Assembly (NCBI GenBank): GCA_015057205.1 | Contig: SVEW01000003.1 | Location: 1-33,621, forward strand | Length of the DNA: 33,621 bases | Source: Lachnospiraceae bacterium | Lineage (GTDB): Bacteria; Bacillota; Clostridia; Lachnospirales; Lachnospiraceae | Direction of reading: 5' to 3' | Part shown: positions 1 to 7,321 of the stretch, piece by piece | Layout: each line of letters begins with the position of its first letter | Numbering within the stretch: position 1 is the first letter of the stretch | Made by a program: the position numbers and the translations under genes | The notes under the pieces: generated by a model | What the model was told of the DNA's origin: nothing | Seen by the model: the letters and a program-made list of their open reading frames with translations, nothing else | Databases searched by the model: none

Positions 1-798
1 AGCCGGTTCCGCATTCGCATAACAATATCTGCACAGATGTTTGCAGGTATTATACGCCCCAATATCACAAGACAAATAGCAGGCGCATTCTGCCCGCGCC
101 CCTTTCTTTTTCGGTGCATCCAGGCGTTTGCCAATAGCTTTTTCATAATCGCTGATACGCATACAACCACCGCAATCCGCCCCAAAAACCGCCAGTTCAT
201 CCCCCTCGGCGCAAGGTTTAAGCGTCATGCCGTGACGCGTAGCAATATCCACAAATGCTTTCCCTAACCGCAGCCTTTTTTCTTCCGTCACTTCCTGCGC
301 CTCCGGAAAATTCCGTCGAACCTTTGGATACAAATCCAGAAAACTAATAACCGCCGTTTGTGTATATCCTTCCAAAGCGCATGCGATCTGTTCAAAGGCA
401 TGAATATGGTACGCTTCCGTATACCGTTCCGATACAAAAACCGGGTCGTAACGCCAGCCAATGGCGTCTATGCCCACCATATCTGACAATTTCCGAAAAT
501 CCGCCAACAATCTATGTTTATCCGGTACATTTGGCTCGATATCTTTGCCATAGGATGTGATTGTCACATACCAAAACTGTCCGTACTCCTTAAGCAGGGC
601 CATATAAGGAAACATAGGTGCCGGATTTTTGGTACAAAACCCAATCACATCTACCACCGCCGGATCCAATCGATATCTGCTAACCTGATTCGGATTATAA
701 GGATTGCGAACACAAACAAAGCCTTCTTTTAACCGATTTGCAAACCATTCCGCATAAAAAGCCGGAATATCCGTCCGTTGGCCGGTGTTAATAATCAT
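1..798 (-). CDS. DUF1848 family protein, 3' end cut by the window
   Basis: My own minus-strand translation gives 266 codons open to the window edge, beginning MIINTGQRTDIPAFY; it is absent from the ORF track because no stop lies inside the window. GGAGG sits 7 nt before the ATG. The ORF resembles the DUF1848 family, including GFCTKNPAPM near the N-terminus and a cysteine-rich stretch with CRYCYAN near the cut end, which suggests an Fe-S cluster; some DUF1848 proteins are regarded as radical-SAM-like. No substrate is known to me. A good promoter lies directly upstream (828-856), so this is probably a separate unit. Family recognition is fairly secure, biochemical role is not. Confidence 0.82.
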   Translation of the reverse strand, partial: MIINTGQRTDIPAFYAEWFANRLKEGFVCVRNPYNPNQVSRYRLDPAVVDVIGFCTKNPAPMFPYMALLKEYGQFWYVTITSYGKDIEPNVPDKHRLLADFRKLSDMVGIDAIGWRYDPVFVSERYTEAYHIHAFEQIACALEGYTQTAVISFLDLYPKVRRNFPEAQEVTEEKRLRLGKAFVDIATRHGMTLKPCAEGDELAVFGADCGGCMRISDYEKAIGKRLDAPKKKGARAECACYLSCDIGAYNTCKHLCRYCYANAEPA

Positions 799-827
799 AC
801 CGATTCCTCCATCCATTCTTTCTCTTT

Positions 828-856
828 ATGATAAAACATTCCTTCCACGGATGCAA
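828..856 (-). promoter_or_regulatory. Sigma-A-type promoter for the DUF1848 gene
   Basis: On the minus strand TTGCAT and TATCAT are separated by 17 bp, about 30 bp before the start codon. Each box departs from consensus at one or two positions. Confidence 0.55.
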
Positions 857-874
857 CCATTGCCTAAGCATCGA

Positions 875-918
875 AATGCGGAGATTGCCAAAAGTCATCT
901 TCCAACAATCTCCGCATT
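875..918 (-). terminator. Inverted repeat downstream of the small membrane protein gene
   Basis: Perfect 13-bp arms (AATGCGGAGATTG / CAATCTCCGCATT) flank an 18-nt loop, starting one base after the stop codon of the gene ending at 920. Position suggests a terminator, but there is no T-run after it on the minus strand, so it could instead protect or process the RNA end. Confidence 0.4.
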
Positions 919-919
919 A

Positions 920-1273
920 CTAATTATGTTTCCCTTTTATTAGCCCAAACCGTCTTCGCGTTAAATAAGTTTCGGTTACTCCCACAAATACAATTAACAT
1001 AAAAGAATACTTTGAGCCGGTGAATGCAATCATATACATGAGGCAGAATACTATTATGGATAGAATAAAACGAATTTTAGTAGCACCCTCTTTTTCGCTC
1101 CATCTAAAAACGGTAAAAAAAATCGCACTAACTAGAATTGCCCCAAACACCCCTTGTCCCCCAAAAAATATCCACGAATATGTCTCATTGAAATTCTGAT
1201 TATATTCTATGCACGCCACCAAAGACATTGCAGTTGCCAAAATCCCGATTGCACCAGTTTGATACATCCTCAT
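920..1273 (-). CDS. Small hypothetical integral membrane protein
   Basis: This 117-aa protein is mostly hydrophobic, with about four possible membrane segments (near residues 7-22, 33-57, 68-86 and 88-102) and charged ends including TRRRF and a KGKHN tail. I do not recognise a family. GAGGAG precedes the ATG by 6 nt, supporting the start. It follows the gene at 1295-1729 by 21 bp on the same strand, so the two are probably co-transcribed. Function unknown. Confidence 0.6.
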   Translation of the reverse strand: MRMYQTGAIGILATAMSLVACIEYNQNFNETYSWIFFGGQGVFGAILVSAIFFTVFRWSEKEGATKIRFILSIIVFCLMYMIAFTGSKYSFMLIVFVGVTETYLTRRRFGLIKGKHN

Positions 1274-1294
1274 ACATTTCTCCTCTATTCAATT

Positions 1295-1729
1295 CTAAAA
1301 AATACCATAGACATACTCTGCATCCTGCGCTTCCAAACAGCTCAGCGCCCATATAATGGTGGCGTTGGCCTCCACCGAGTCATTATCAAGATATATCTCC
1401 GTTCCATAATGACTACACGAAAACCGCTTTCCTGCCGTAACCGTAAAATACGGAATAAATTTCCTATCTATTGCTTGATCTTCTGGTTTTGTCTCTGCTA
1501 TGAGTTCCTCAAGCATTTCGTCTGACACGATACCTTTAATGGAAATTTCTAGTCGCGAATTGTCTTCTTCGCTTATTTTCCCATATTTCAAAGCTTTCCT
1601 GATTTCTTCATCTTGATCATTCCAACACCGAATTTCAAATTCGTCCCCTACCTTCACAAAATGTGAAAAAAGGAAATTCCAAAACTCTTTACCCGGGTTA
1701 CAATCAAGCGTATAGATACAGCAATTCAT
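1295..1729 (-). CDS. Hypothetical acidic soluble protein
   Basis: Start chosen at MNCCIYTLDC (144 aa), seven codons into the track ORF, because AGAGG lies 7 nt before this ATG while the longer start has no room for a ribosome binding site. The protein is acidic with no signal peptide or membrane segment. Its size, and the way it lies next to a small membrane protein, would fit an orphan immunity-type or phage-derived gene, but no motif supports this. Promoter-like sequence and a palindrome lie just upstream. Confidence 0.6.
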   Translation of the reverse strand: MNCCIYTLDCNPGKEFWNFLFSHFVKVGDEFEIRCWNDQDEEIRKALKYGKISEEDNSRLEISIKGIVSDEMLEELIAETKPEDQAIDRKFIPYFTVTAGKRFSCSHYGTEIYLDNDSVEANATIIWALSCLEAQDAEYVYGIF

Positions 1730-1755
1730 TCCTAATCCTCTCTTCATACCTCGGT

Positions 1756-1772
1756 TTGCTTAAGCAATTATA
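1756..1772 (-). promoter_or_regulatory. TATAAT box with overlapping 12-bp palindrome
   Basis: On the minus strand a perfect TATAAT (1767-1772) runs directly into the perfect palindrome TTGCTTAAGCAA (1756-1767), at about where transcription of the 1295-1729 gene would begin. No convincing -35 box is visible, which would suit an activator-dependent or repressed promoter. Operator role is inferred. Confidence 0.4.
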
Positions 1773-1777
1773 AACTA

Positions 1778-1815
1778 GCACAATCGTCCCTTCCCCACAA
1801 GGGGGCGTTTTGTGC
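1778..1815. other. Strong hairpin between divergent genes
   Basis: GCACAA-CGTCCC and GGGGCG-TTGTGC can pair in a GC-rich stem with one bulge and a G-T pair, around a loop of about 10 nt. It sits in the 174-bp gap between divergently transcribed genes. It could be a terminator remnant or a regulator site; no T-run follows on either strand. Confidence 0.35.
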
Positions 1816-1903
1816 CACTTTTCCCAAAGCACTTGACTCTCACCTTATATTTATGTTTCAATGGAATCTGGGTTAAATATTATAAGATTATAAGGGGGCG
1901 CAA

Positions 1904-3688
1904 ATGAAAAGCACCAAATTTTCAAACTACATGAAACAACGTATGGCACGCTTAAATATTCCTGCCAGATATATATATTACGGAATCATCGACAAAAAAG
2001 GCTTTTATCGCATTCTAAACGATGAATACACGCCCAACTTTTGGATTACCAATCACTTACTATCACGAATGGGCGTCAACACCAATAGTTTATTTCAATA
2101 CGTAAACTCCAAGGATTTTAAGGCGATATCCCTTCGTAACGAGATTGTCTATGCCCTTAACCGCCATGAGTATTCTGCGGTTTCCGATATGTTAGAGAAC
2201 AATTGGCTACCCTTATGCCATTCAAACACTCTACTACTCCAATTTTATTATACGGTAAAAGTAATGCTATCCAGCCAAAACGGCAACGCTGATTCTATCA
2301 CTTTAAGTTACGTAGAATCCGCGCTATCACTCACCCTTCCCAACTTTACACAGATTGATTGCCTATCCTACTGCCTGTCCTATCAGGAATTGGATTTATT
2401 ACTTGATTTTTACCATTATAGCAACGAAAGCTCTAGCGAACGCTTTTTAGAAATCTACCACTATGTCAACAAGCGATGTTACGATAGCAAATGTGCTTCC
2501 TTTGTTCAGCCCAAGGCCCTGGTGTACTACCTGCAATGCACATTTACCTCCAACGAATCCCTGGAGTTGTCAAAAGCACACGCATTAGTCTCCCTCTGCC
2601 AGGACACGTTGACACTCTTAAAGAAAAACAATTCTACCTATTTTTTGGTGGAAATTCATAATTATCTAATAAAATTATTAAGATATCTATTTAATCAAAC
2701 CGCCGATACGGCTTACTTGTCGCTACTAAACAGAAGCGAGCTACTTTTGCAAACATTGGATTATATAGAATCCATCTTAGCCTGTTCATTCAAAACAACC
2801 GGTTCGTCGATTATATACAGCATTAACCGCATTGAAGACATCTGCCAGACCATACACGTGCGTCGAAAAACGCTCGGTCTGACAAGACCGGCTCTTTGCG
2901 AGGAAATCTGCAACCTGACTACCCTAAAGCGCATCGAAGGTGGTCATTCCTCCCCTTACAGCTATACCAGGGACTTGCTCTTTCAAAAGCTACGTCTTCC
3001 TACGGAAGCTTTGAAGGATTCCATAATTGTAGAAAATGACGTGCAACGCCAGCGATTGTCTACCTATCGCCAACTTGTTAATCAAGCAAAATGGGATGAG
3101 GCTAAACAGCTCTTAGACGAGCTGTCTGCGGCATGTGATTTGCAGGACAAGTATACGCTTCAATCCGTTCTTAGAATGTACGATTCCTGCCACGTTGAAA
3201 AAAATCATCTCCCGCCTTCGGACTCGCAAGAAACAGCACGTTTTAACTTAGAGCTTACTTTGCCGCTAGAAAAAATCGAGCATGCTTCGCAACTTTATTT
3301 TACACAAAATGAGCTCCTTTGTTTTTTGGATTATGTACGAGCGTGCCCCTCCCTTTCCAAAAAGAAGACGCTTCGCATCCTTGAAAATTACATGAACCAA
3401 TTTTCAGAAAGCGAGCGTCAAACCAACTGGCTATTTCGAAACGAACTTATTTTAAGCACATTGCTTGACGAGTACTTAAACCTCAAAGACTTGGAAATGA
3501 TTAATAAATATTTGCAAGCGCTTTTACAAGCATCCATTGTAAATAAACGTAGCTACTTTTTTAGTGATTTACTATACTTACTGGAAAAACTAGATTTGAT
3601 TTCCTTTTTCCCGTCATTTCCATATCATCTGTTATCAGAACTAGCCTCAAACAATTACAGATTAACCTATTATAAGAATAAAATCTAA
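1904..3688 (+). CDS. Regulator-like protein with internal XRE-type HTH and helical repeats
   Basis: 594 aa, leucine- and tyrosine-rich and predominantly helical, without membrane segments. Residues about 313-366 (ICQTIHVRRKTLGLTRPALCEE ... KRIEGG) read like an XRE helix-turn-helix; residues about 8-70 may be a second, degenerate one (FYRILNDEYTPNFW). The rest looks like TPR-type helical repeats, as in RNPP/Rgg-like regulators, but with the HTH in an unusual central position. AAGGGGG lies 5-6 nt before the ATG. It is divergent from the 1295-1729 and 920-1273 genes, which could be targets. Ligand and DNA site unknown; the regulator role is inferred. Confidence 0.65.
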   Translation: MKSTKFSNYMKQRMARLNIPARYIYYGIIDKKGFYRILNDEYTPNFWITNHLLSRMGVNTNSLFQYVNSKDFKAISLRNEIVYALNRHEYSAVSDMLENNWLPLCHSNTLLLQFYYTVKVMLSSQNGNADSITLSYVESALSLTLPNFTQIDCLSYCLSYQELDLLLDFYHYSNESSSERFLEIYHYVNKRCYDSKCASFVQPKALVYYLQCTFTSNESLELSKAHALVSLCQDTLTLLKKNNSTYFLVEIHNYLIKLLRYLFNQTADTAYLSLLNRSELLLQTLDYIESILACSFKTTGSSIIYSINRIEDICQTIHVRRKTLGLTRPALCEEICNLTTLKRIEGGHSSPYSYTRDLLFQKLRLPTEALKDSIIVENDVQRQRLSTYRQLVNQAKWDEAKQLLDELSAACDLQDKYTLQSVLRMYDSCHVEKNHLPPSDSQETARFNLELTLPLEKIEHASQLYFTQNELLCFLDYVRACPSLSKKKTLRILENYMNQFSESERQTNWLFRNELILSTLLDEYLNLKDLEMINKYLQALLQASIVNKRSYFFSDLLYLLEKLDLISFFPSFPYHLLSELASNNYRLTYYKNKI

Positions 3689-3704
3689 ATCCAAAATTTC
3701 CCTC

Positions 3705-3733
3705 TTTACAAATTCGAATATTTGTTCTATAAT
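3705..3733 (+). promoter_or_regulatory. Sigma-A-type promoter of the SOS cassette
   Basis: TTTACA and a perfect TATAAT are 17 bp apart, 53 bp before the polymerase start codon. A LexA-like box occupies most of the spacer. Confidence 0.8.
3715..3728 (+). promoter_or_regulatory. LexA (DinR) box 1, inside the promoter spacer
   Basis: CGAATATTTGTTCT resembles the Gram-positive LexA consensus CGAACRNRYGTTYG, with the GTTC half intact and the first half changed at its last base. It lies between the -35 and -10 boxes, where LexA binding would block RNA polymerase. Confidence 0.6.
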
Positions 3734-3751
3734 CATTCTTACCAAATCATT

Positions 3752-3765
3752 CGAACGCTTGTTTG
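3752..3765 (+). promoter_or_regulatory. LexA (DinR) box 2, downstream of the transcription start
   Basis: CGAACGCTTGTTTG matches the Gram-positive LexA consensus at all but one position. It lies about 12 bp downstream of the predicted start site and 20 bp before the polymerase gene. Confidence 0.78.
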
Positions 3766-3785
3766 TTTTTCTAAGAGGTGATTGC

Positions 3786-5180
3786 ATGAGTATTTACATT
3801 GCCATTGATATGAAGAGTTTTTACGCATCCGTGGAATGTGTGGCCCGTGGACTCAATCCGCTGACAGCGCGCCTGCTTGTGGCGGATGAGTCCCGTTCTG
3901 ATAAGACCATTTGTCTTGCTGTATCGCCGGCGCTAAAGGCGCTGGGTGTACCAAGCCGGCCACGTTTATTTGAGGCGAAGCAGGCCATTCATTATTATGA
4001 GAAGTGTCACAATGTGAAAGTGGACTATTTTATTGCCTGCCCGCGTATGACTACCTATGAGAAGATTTCTGCCGATATTTACGGCATCTATTTGCGCTAC
4101 GCTGCACCGGAAGACATTCATGTATACAGCATTGATGAATGTTTTATTGATGCAACGCCCTATCTTCACCTTTATCACTCGCAGGCGAAGAAGGCCGGCC
4201 GGCATCCGGCGCATATCATGGCCATGTCCATCATCCACGATGTGTTAAGAAATACTGGTATAACCGCCACCGTCGGTCTTGGAACGAACTTGTATCTTGC
4301 CAAGGTTGCCATGGATATTGTTGCGAAGAATGCACCTGCCGATAAGGATGGGGTTCGCATTGCCTATTTGAATGAAGATTTGTATAAATTTCGTCTTTGG
4401 AATCACCGTCCTCTTACAGATTTTTGGCAGATAGGTAACGGCAAGGCAAGACGCCTCGAGACCAATATGCTGTTTACTATGGGAGACATTGCAGAGAAGT
4501 CGCAGATTGACGAAGAGTGGTTTTACCGCACCTTCGGTATCGATGCCGAAATTCTAATCGATCATGCCTGGGGAATTGAGCCTGTTCGCATGTGTGATAT
4601 CAAGAATTACCAAAGCGACTCTTCTTCCCTTACCAATGGACAGGTATTACCCCGTCCTTACACTTATAAGGAGGCTCGCACGGTTTTCAAAGAGATGGTT
4701 GAGGTGCTATGTACCGATATGTACAAGAAACACGTTGTTTCTGATCAGTTTAGCTGGTACATCAGTTACGATTACAAGAGCCTCGAAGTCTGTCCGCACT
4801 ACGACGGCCCTCTTACTGTGGATTACTATGGACGCTTGCACCCGAAACATGCCTCGGGAACGGTCCGCCTTCCTCACGAGACCAGTATTCCCGGCGAGGT
4901 TCGTCAAGCTATGCTGCTTGCTTTTGATGCCAAGACGGACCATCGTCTACTCTTCCGTCGTCTCGGTGTCAATGCCGGCAATTTGCAACCGGATAACGGC
5001 ATTTTTCAGTTGGATTTGTTTACCGATTACGACGCCCTCGATAAAGAACGCCGCCTGCAACGTGCCACATCAGAAGTTAGGACACGATATGGCGAGAACG
5101 CAGTTTTGAAAGGAATGAATTTTTTGGAAGGTGCTACCACCAGGGAACGCAATAAGCAGATCGGTGGACATCGCGCCTAG
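3786..5180 (+). CDS. Y-family DNA polymerase (UmuC/ImpB-type translesion polymerase)
   Basis: 464 aa. The catalytic aspartate lies in YIAIDMKSFYASVE (Asp8) and the second metal site is YSIDECFID (Asp117, Glu118), both diagnostic of Y-family polymerases that copy damaged DNA. The C-terminal little-finger region is of the Firmicute UmuC/UvrX type rather than classic DinB. I start at MSIYIAID because AGAGGTG lies 5 nt before it; the track's earlier start would fall inside a LexA box. First gene of an SOS-type cassette with a YolD-like protein 9 bp downstream and a SRAP protein next. Function by family is firm; LexA control is inferred from the two boxes. Confidence 0.93.
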   Translation: MSIYIAIDMKSFYASVECVARGLNPLTARLLVADESRSDKTICLAVSPALKALGVPSRPRLFEAKQAIHYYEKCHNVKVDYFIACPRMTTYEKISADIYGIYLRYAAPEDIHVYSIDECFIDATPYLHLYHSQAKKAGRHPAHIMAMSIIHDVLRNTGITATVGLGTNLYLAKVAMDIVAKNAPADKDGVRIAYLNEDLYKFRLWNHRPLTDFWQIGNGKARRLETNMLFTMGDIAEKSQIDEEWFYRTFGIDAEILIDHAWGIEPVRMCDIKNYQSDSSSLTNGQVLPRPYTYKEARTVFKEMVEVLCTDMYKKHVVSDQFSWYISYDYKSLEVCPHYDGPLTVDYYGRLHPKHASGTVRLPHETSIPGEVRQAMLLAFDAKTDHRLLFRRLGVNAGNLQPDNGIFQLDLFTDYDALDKERRLQRATSEVRTRYGENAVLKGMNFLEGATTRERNKQIGGHRA

Positions 5181-5189
5181 GAGTTTGTT

Positions 5190-5384
5190 ATGAAAGCAAA
5201 GAAAGACCTCTGTCCTCCAGACTTTCGCTACCGCGCTGTATATGAGCGCGGGAAGCCTGACCACAGCAACAAAGATAGTTTCTACGTGAAGCATCCACCC
5301 ATGGATTTATCACGTCGAGCAAAGATTTTTAATCCCTTTGATGCCCTAAAGGGATTTTCCGAGGAATTACGTAAGCGAGAGTAA
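5190..5384 (+). CDS. Small YolD-like protein linked to the Y-family polymerase
   Basis: 64 aa, basic, with the ending PFDALKGFSEELRKRE that resembles the start of YolD-like proteins (typically 100 aa or more), here apparently a short form. TAGGAG lies 6 nt before the ATG, and the gene starts 9 bp after the polymerase stop. In Bacillus, YolD-like genes sit beside UvrX/YqjW-type polymerases, so an accessory role in translesion synthesis is plausible. The function of this family is not established. Confidence 0.7.
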   Translation: MKAKKDLCPPDFRYRAVYERGKPDHSNKDSFYVKHPPMDLSRRAKIFNPFDALKGFSEELRKRE

Positions 5385-5429
5385 GAAGCCCTCCCTTTTG
5401 GTATCCTGTTTTATGTGAGGTGAAGAATT

Positions 5430-6068
5430 ATGTGTACACGTTATTTTATGGATGATGTACCAAGACAATTGGCTGATATTATTATGACCGCCAGGAATTC
5501 GCGGCTTACCAATAAGATGATTAATAAATTTTCCAGACCACTGGTTACCGTAGGGGAAGTGCGACCTACTGACATCGTTCCGGTAATCGCACCGAATACC
5601 AAGGGTGAACGGGCAATTTATCCCATGCGATGGGGCTTTCAGAACCCCCACCACAATTCAATTCTATTCAATGCCCGAACCGAAACTGCCGGCACAAAGC
5701 CCACTTTTCAAGAAGCATGGCAGTCACATCGCTGTGTGATTCCTGCCTCCTACTATTTTGAATGGCAGCATTTTAAGAGTCCGGATGGCAAAGAAAAGAC
5801 CGGAGCCAAATATGCCATTCAGCCCTACGACTCGGAATTTACCTGGCTTTGTGGTTTGTACCGCATCGAAGATGGCATTCCATATTTTGTTATTTTAACC
5901 AGAGAACCCGGCCCGCACTTGGCTGAGATTCACGATCGTATGCCACTCATTTTACCGCCGGAGCGTATCAATGAATGGATTATGCCAACTACCGACCCGA
6001 ATACCCTGTTACCTTATGCGTTAACCGATATGATCATAGAAAAGCAGTTTAAAGACAGTTCTTCTTAG
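5430..6068 (+). CDS. SRAP-domain protein (SOS response-associated peptidase, YedK/HMCES-like)
   Basis: 212 aa. Members of this family crosslink to abasic sites in single-stranded DNA through Cys2 after removal of the initiator Met; here the protein starts MCTRYF. Other conserved features are MRWGF (66-70), NARTE (81-85), the catalytic-type glutamate in YYFEW (Glu111) and the histidine in IHDRMPLIL (His168), so the active site looks complete. GTGAGGTG precedes the ATG. Third gene of the LexA-box cassette, which links abasic-site protection with lesion bypass. Its 3' end overlaps a convergent gene by 48 bp. Confidence 0.93.
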   Translation: MCTRYFMDDVPRQLADIIMTARNSRLTNKMINKFSRPLVTVGEVRPTDIVPVIAPNTKGERAIYPMRWGFQNPHHNSILFNARTETAGTKPTFQEAWQSHRCVIPASYYFEWQHFKSPDGKEKTGAKYAIQPYDSEFTWLCGLYRIEDGIPYFVILTREPGPHLAEIHDRMPLILPPERINEWIMPTTDPNTLLPYALTDMIIEKQFKDSSS

Positions 6069-7205
6069 CTGATACACGAACTGTCTCCACTCCTTTTCAC
6101 GTTGTTTTTCAATTTCCTTTACAATTACCCGTACAGTAGCTGCAACATCTTCCATAATCCCAGCTATCTGCTCATCAATTGCGCGTTCTTCTGCCGCTAA
6201 ATGCTTTGCAAAGGTATACTTACGAATCACTTCCAGCATGGCATATAGTCCGCGCCCATCCATGCCCTGATTATGGTAACCGGATGTTATGTAGCGTTCC
6301 TTTGGTGACAAACGCACGTAATTATTATGCCATAAAGACAGCTGCGCTTCTTCAAATCCCTTGATTAACCAGGTATCTTCCGCACCTTTTACCCATAGAG
6401 TATTCGTATCTTCCATTCTCAATTTCAAACCATAGCTAAGTGCCATGCGTTCTAAATCATCCGTTCGTAAATTTCTACTCTTCAGCATATAATCCACCCT
6501 GCCGATTTGCTTCACGTAAGGATGGCACATCTGCCGTATATAACTTTTTCGTGCACACAGGCAACACATTTCACGATCTTCCGGCCGTTTTTCGGTTGCC
6601 TGAAAAGCTTCCGCTGGAATTTCATGAATCAGTTCGCACTCCTTATCATGGTACACTTGTTCCATCTCGGAATAAAAGAAATGATTATGCGGATTAGCCA
6701 ATGCACTTTGCATACGCCCCCAGGCTTGCTTATTCTCATTCAGTTGTGTGCGTGCTTTTCGAACAATACAATCATTCTCAACAACGGCCCGGCTTCCCCT
6801 TCTATCTAAGAATCCCAAATCCAATATATCTTCCGGTTCCTCACACCAAACGTCCTCACCGCTATCTTTTGCAATTTGAATTCCCAGTGCAACTCCGTTT
6901 TTAACATACTTCCAAATATTATTAAATACGTTTTCCTGAATCAGTACACATTCTTCTTTTTCGAACCACTTGACGTTTTCCATACAAATGAGGCGCCCTT
7001 CCCTTTCGGATTGAAAAATCAGCTTTCCTCTCTCGAAATCTGACTGTCGAACCCCAAATACTTTTTCAAAAGAAAAATCTTTAGGGTAAACCACTAACTG
7101 CAAGTCCCACAAATCCTCATCCCACAGAAAAAAATCTTCATCACCAAACCGCATTTTCCCTTCGACTTCATCTTTATATAATTCTTTTTTACTACGTACC
7201 TCCAC
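6021..7205 (-). CDS. Hypothetical protein with a CxxC-type putative metal site
   Basis: 394 aa, soluble, no recognised family. A central segment (YHDKECELIHEIP ... CCLCARKSYIRQMC, roughly residues 185-235) looks like a small zinc-finger-like module; the C-terminus is charged and probably helical. The track start is a GTG with only a loosely spaced GGGGG upstream; an ATG at 7154 (MRFGDEDFF) preceded by GAAGG is an alternative. It overlaps the SRAP gene tail to tail by 48 bp. Length and coherent composition support a real gene, but function is unknown. Confidence 0.7.
   Translation of the reverse strand: MEVRSKKELYKDEVEGKMRFGDEDFFLWDEDLWDLQLVVYPKDFSFEKVFGVRQSDFERGKLIFQSEREGRLICMENVKWFEKEECVLIQENVFNNIWKYVKNGVALGIQIAKDSGEDVWCEEPEDILDLGFLDRRGSRAVVENDCIVRKARTQLNENKQAWGRMQSALANPHNHFFYSEMEQVYHDKECELIHEIPAEAFQATEKRPEDREMCCLCARKSYIRQMCHPYVKQIGRVDYMLKSRNLRTDDLERMALSYGLKLRMEDTNTLWVKGAEDTWLIKGFEEAQLSLWHNNYVRLSPKERYITSGYHNQGMDGRGLYAMLEVIRKYTFAKHLAAEERAIDEQIAGIMEDVAATVRVIVKEIEKQREKEWRQFVYQLRRTVFKLLFYDHIG
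6053..6086. terminator. Hairpin at the convergent gene junction
   Basis: Perfect 9-bp arms AGACAGTTC / GAACTGTCT around a 16-nt loop span the SRAP stop codon. T-runs are weak on both sides (TCCTTTT on the plus strand), so this is at best a poor bidirectional terminator. Confidence 0.35.
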
Positions 7206-7290
7206 TTCCTACTTACCCCCATGTATTTTTACCTACTTTATAAACGTACTACAAAATTAACATTTTTTCAACAAAGCAGAAAATTAAATA

Positions 7291-7316
7291 CAAAAAAGAA
7301 CCGGTTTCCCGGTTCT
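7291..7316 (-). terminator. Rho-independent terminator of prfC
   Basis: On the minus strand AGAACCGG-GAAA-CCGGTTCT is followed immediately by six T residues, just after the stop codon at 7322. A textbook terminator. Confidence 0.92.
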
Positions 7317-7321
7317 CCTTA

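Noticed and set aside
1833-1861. Promoter TTGACT for the 594-aa gene
   Set aside because: No acceptable -10 box at 16-18 bp (only TTTCAA); nearby AT-rich hexamers are at the wrong spacing.
4564-5109. 181-aa plus-strand ORF
   Set aside because: It lies inside the Y-family polymerase in another frame and has no family features.
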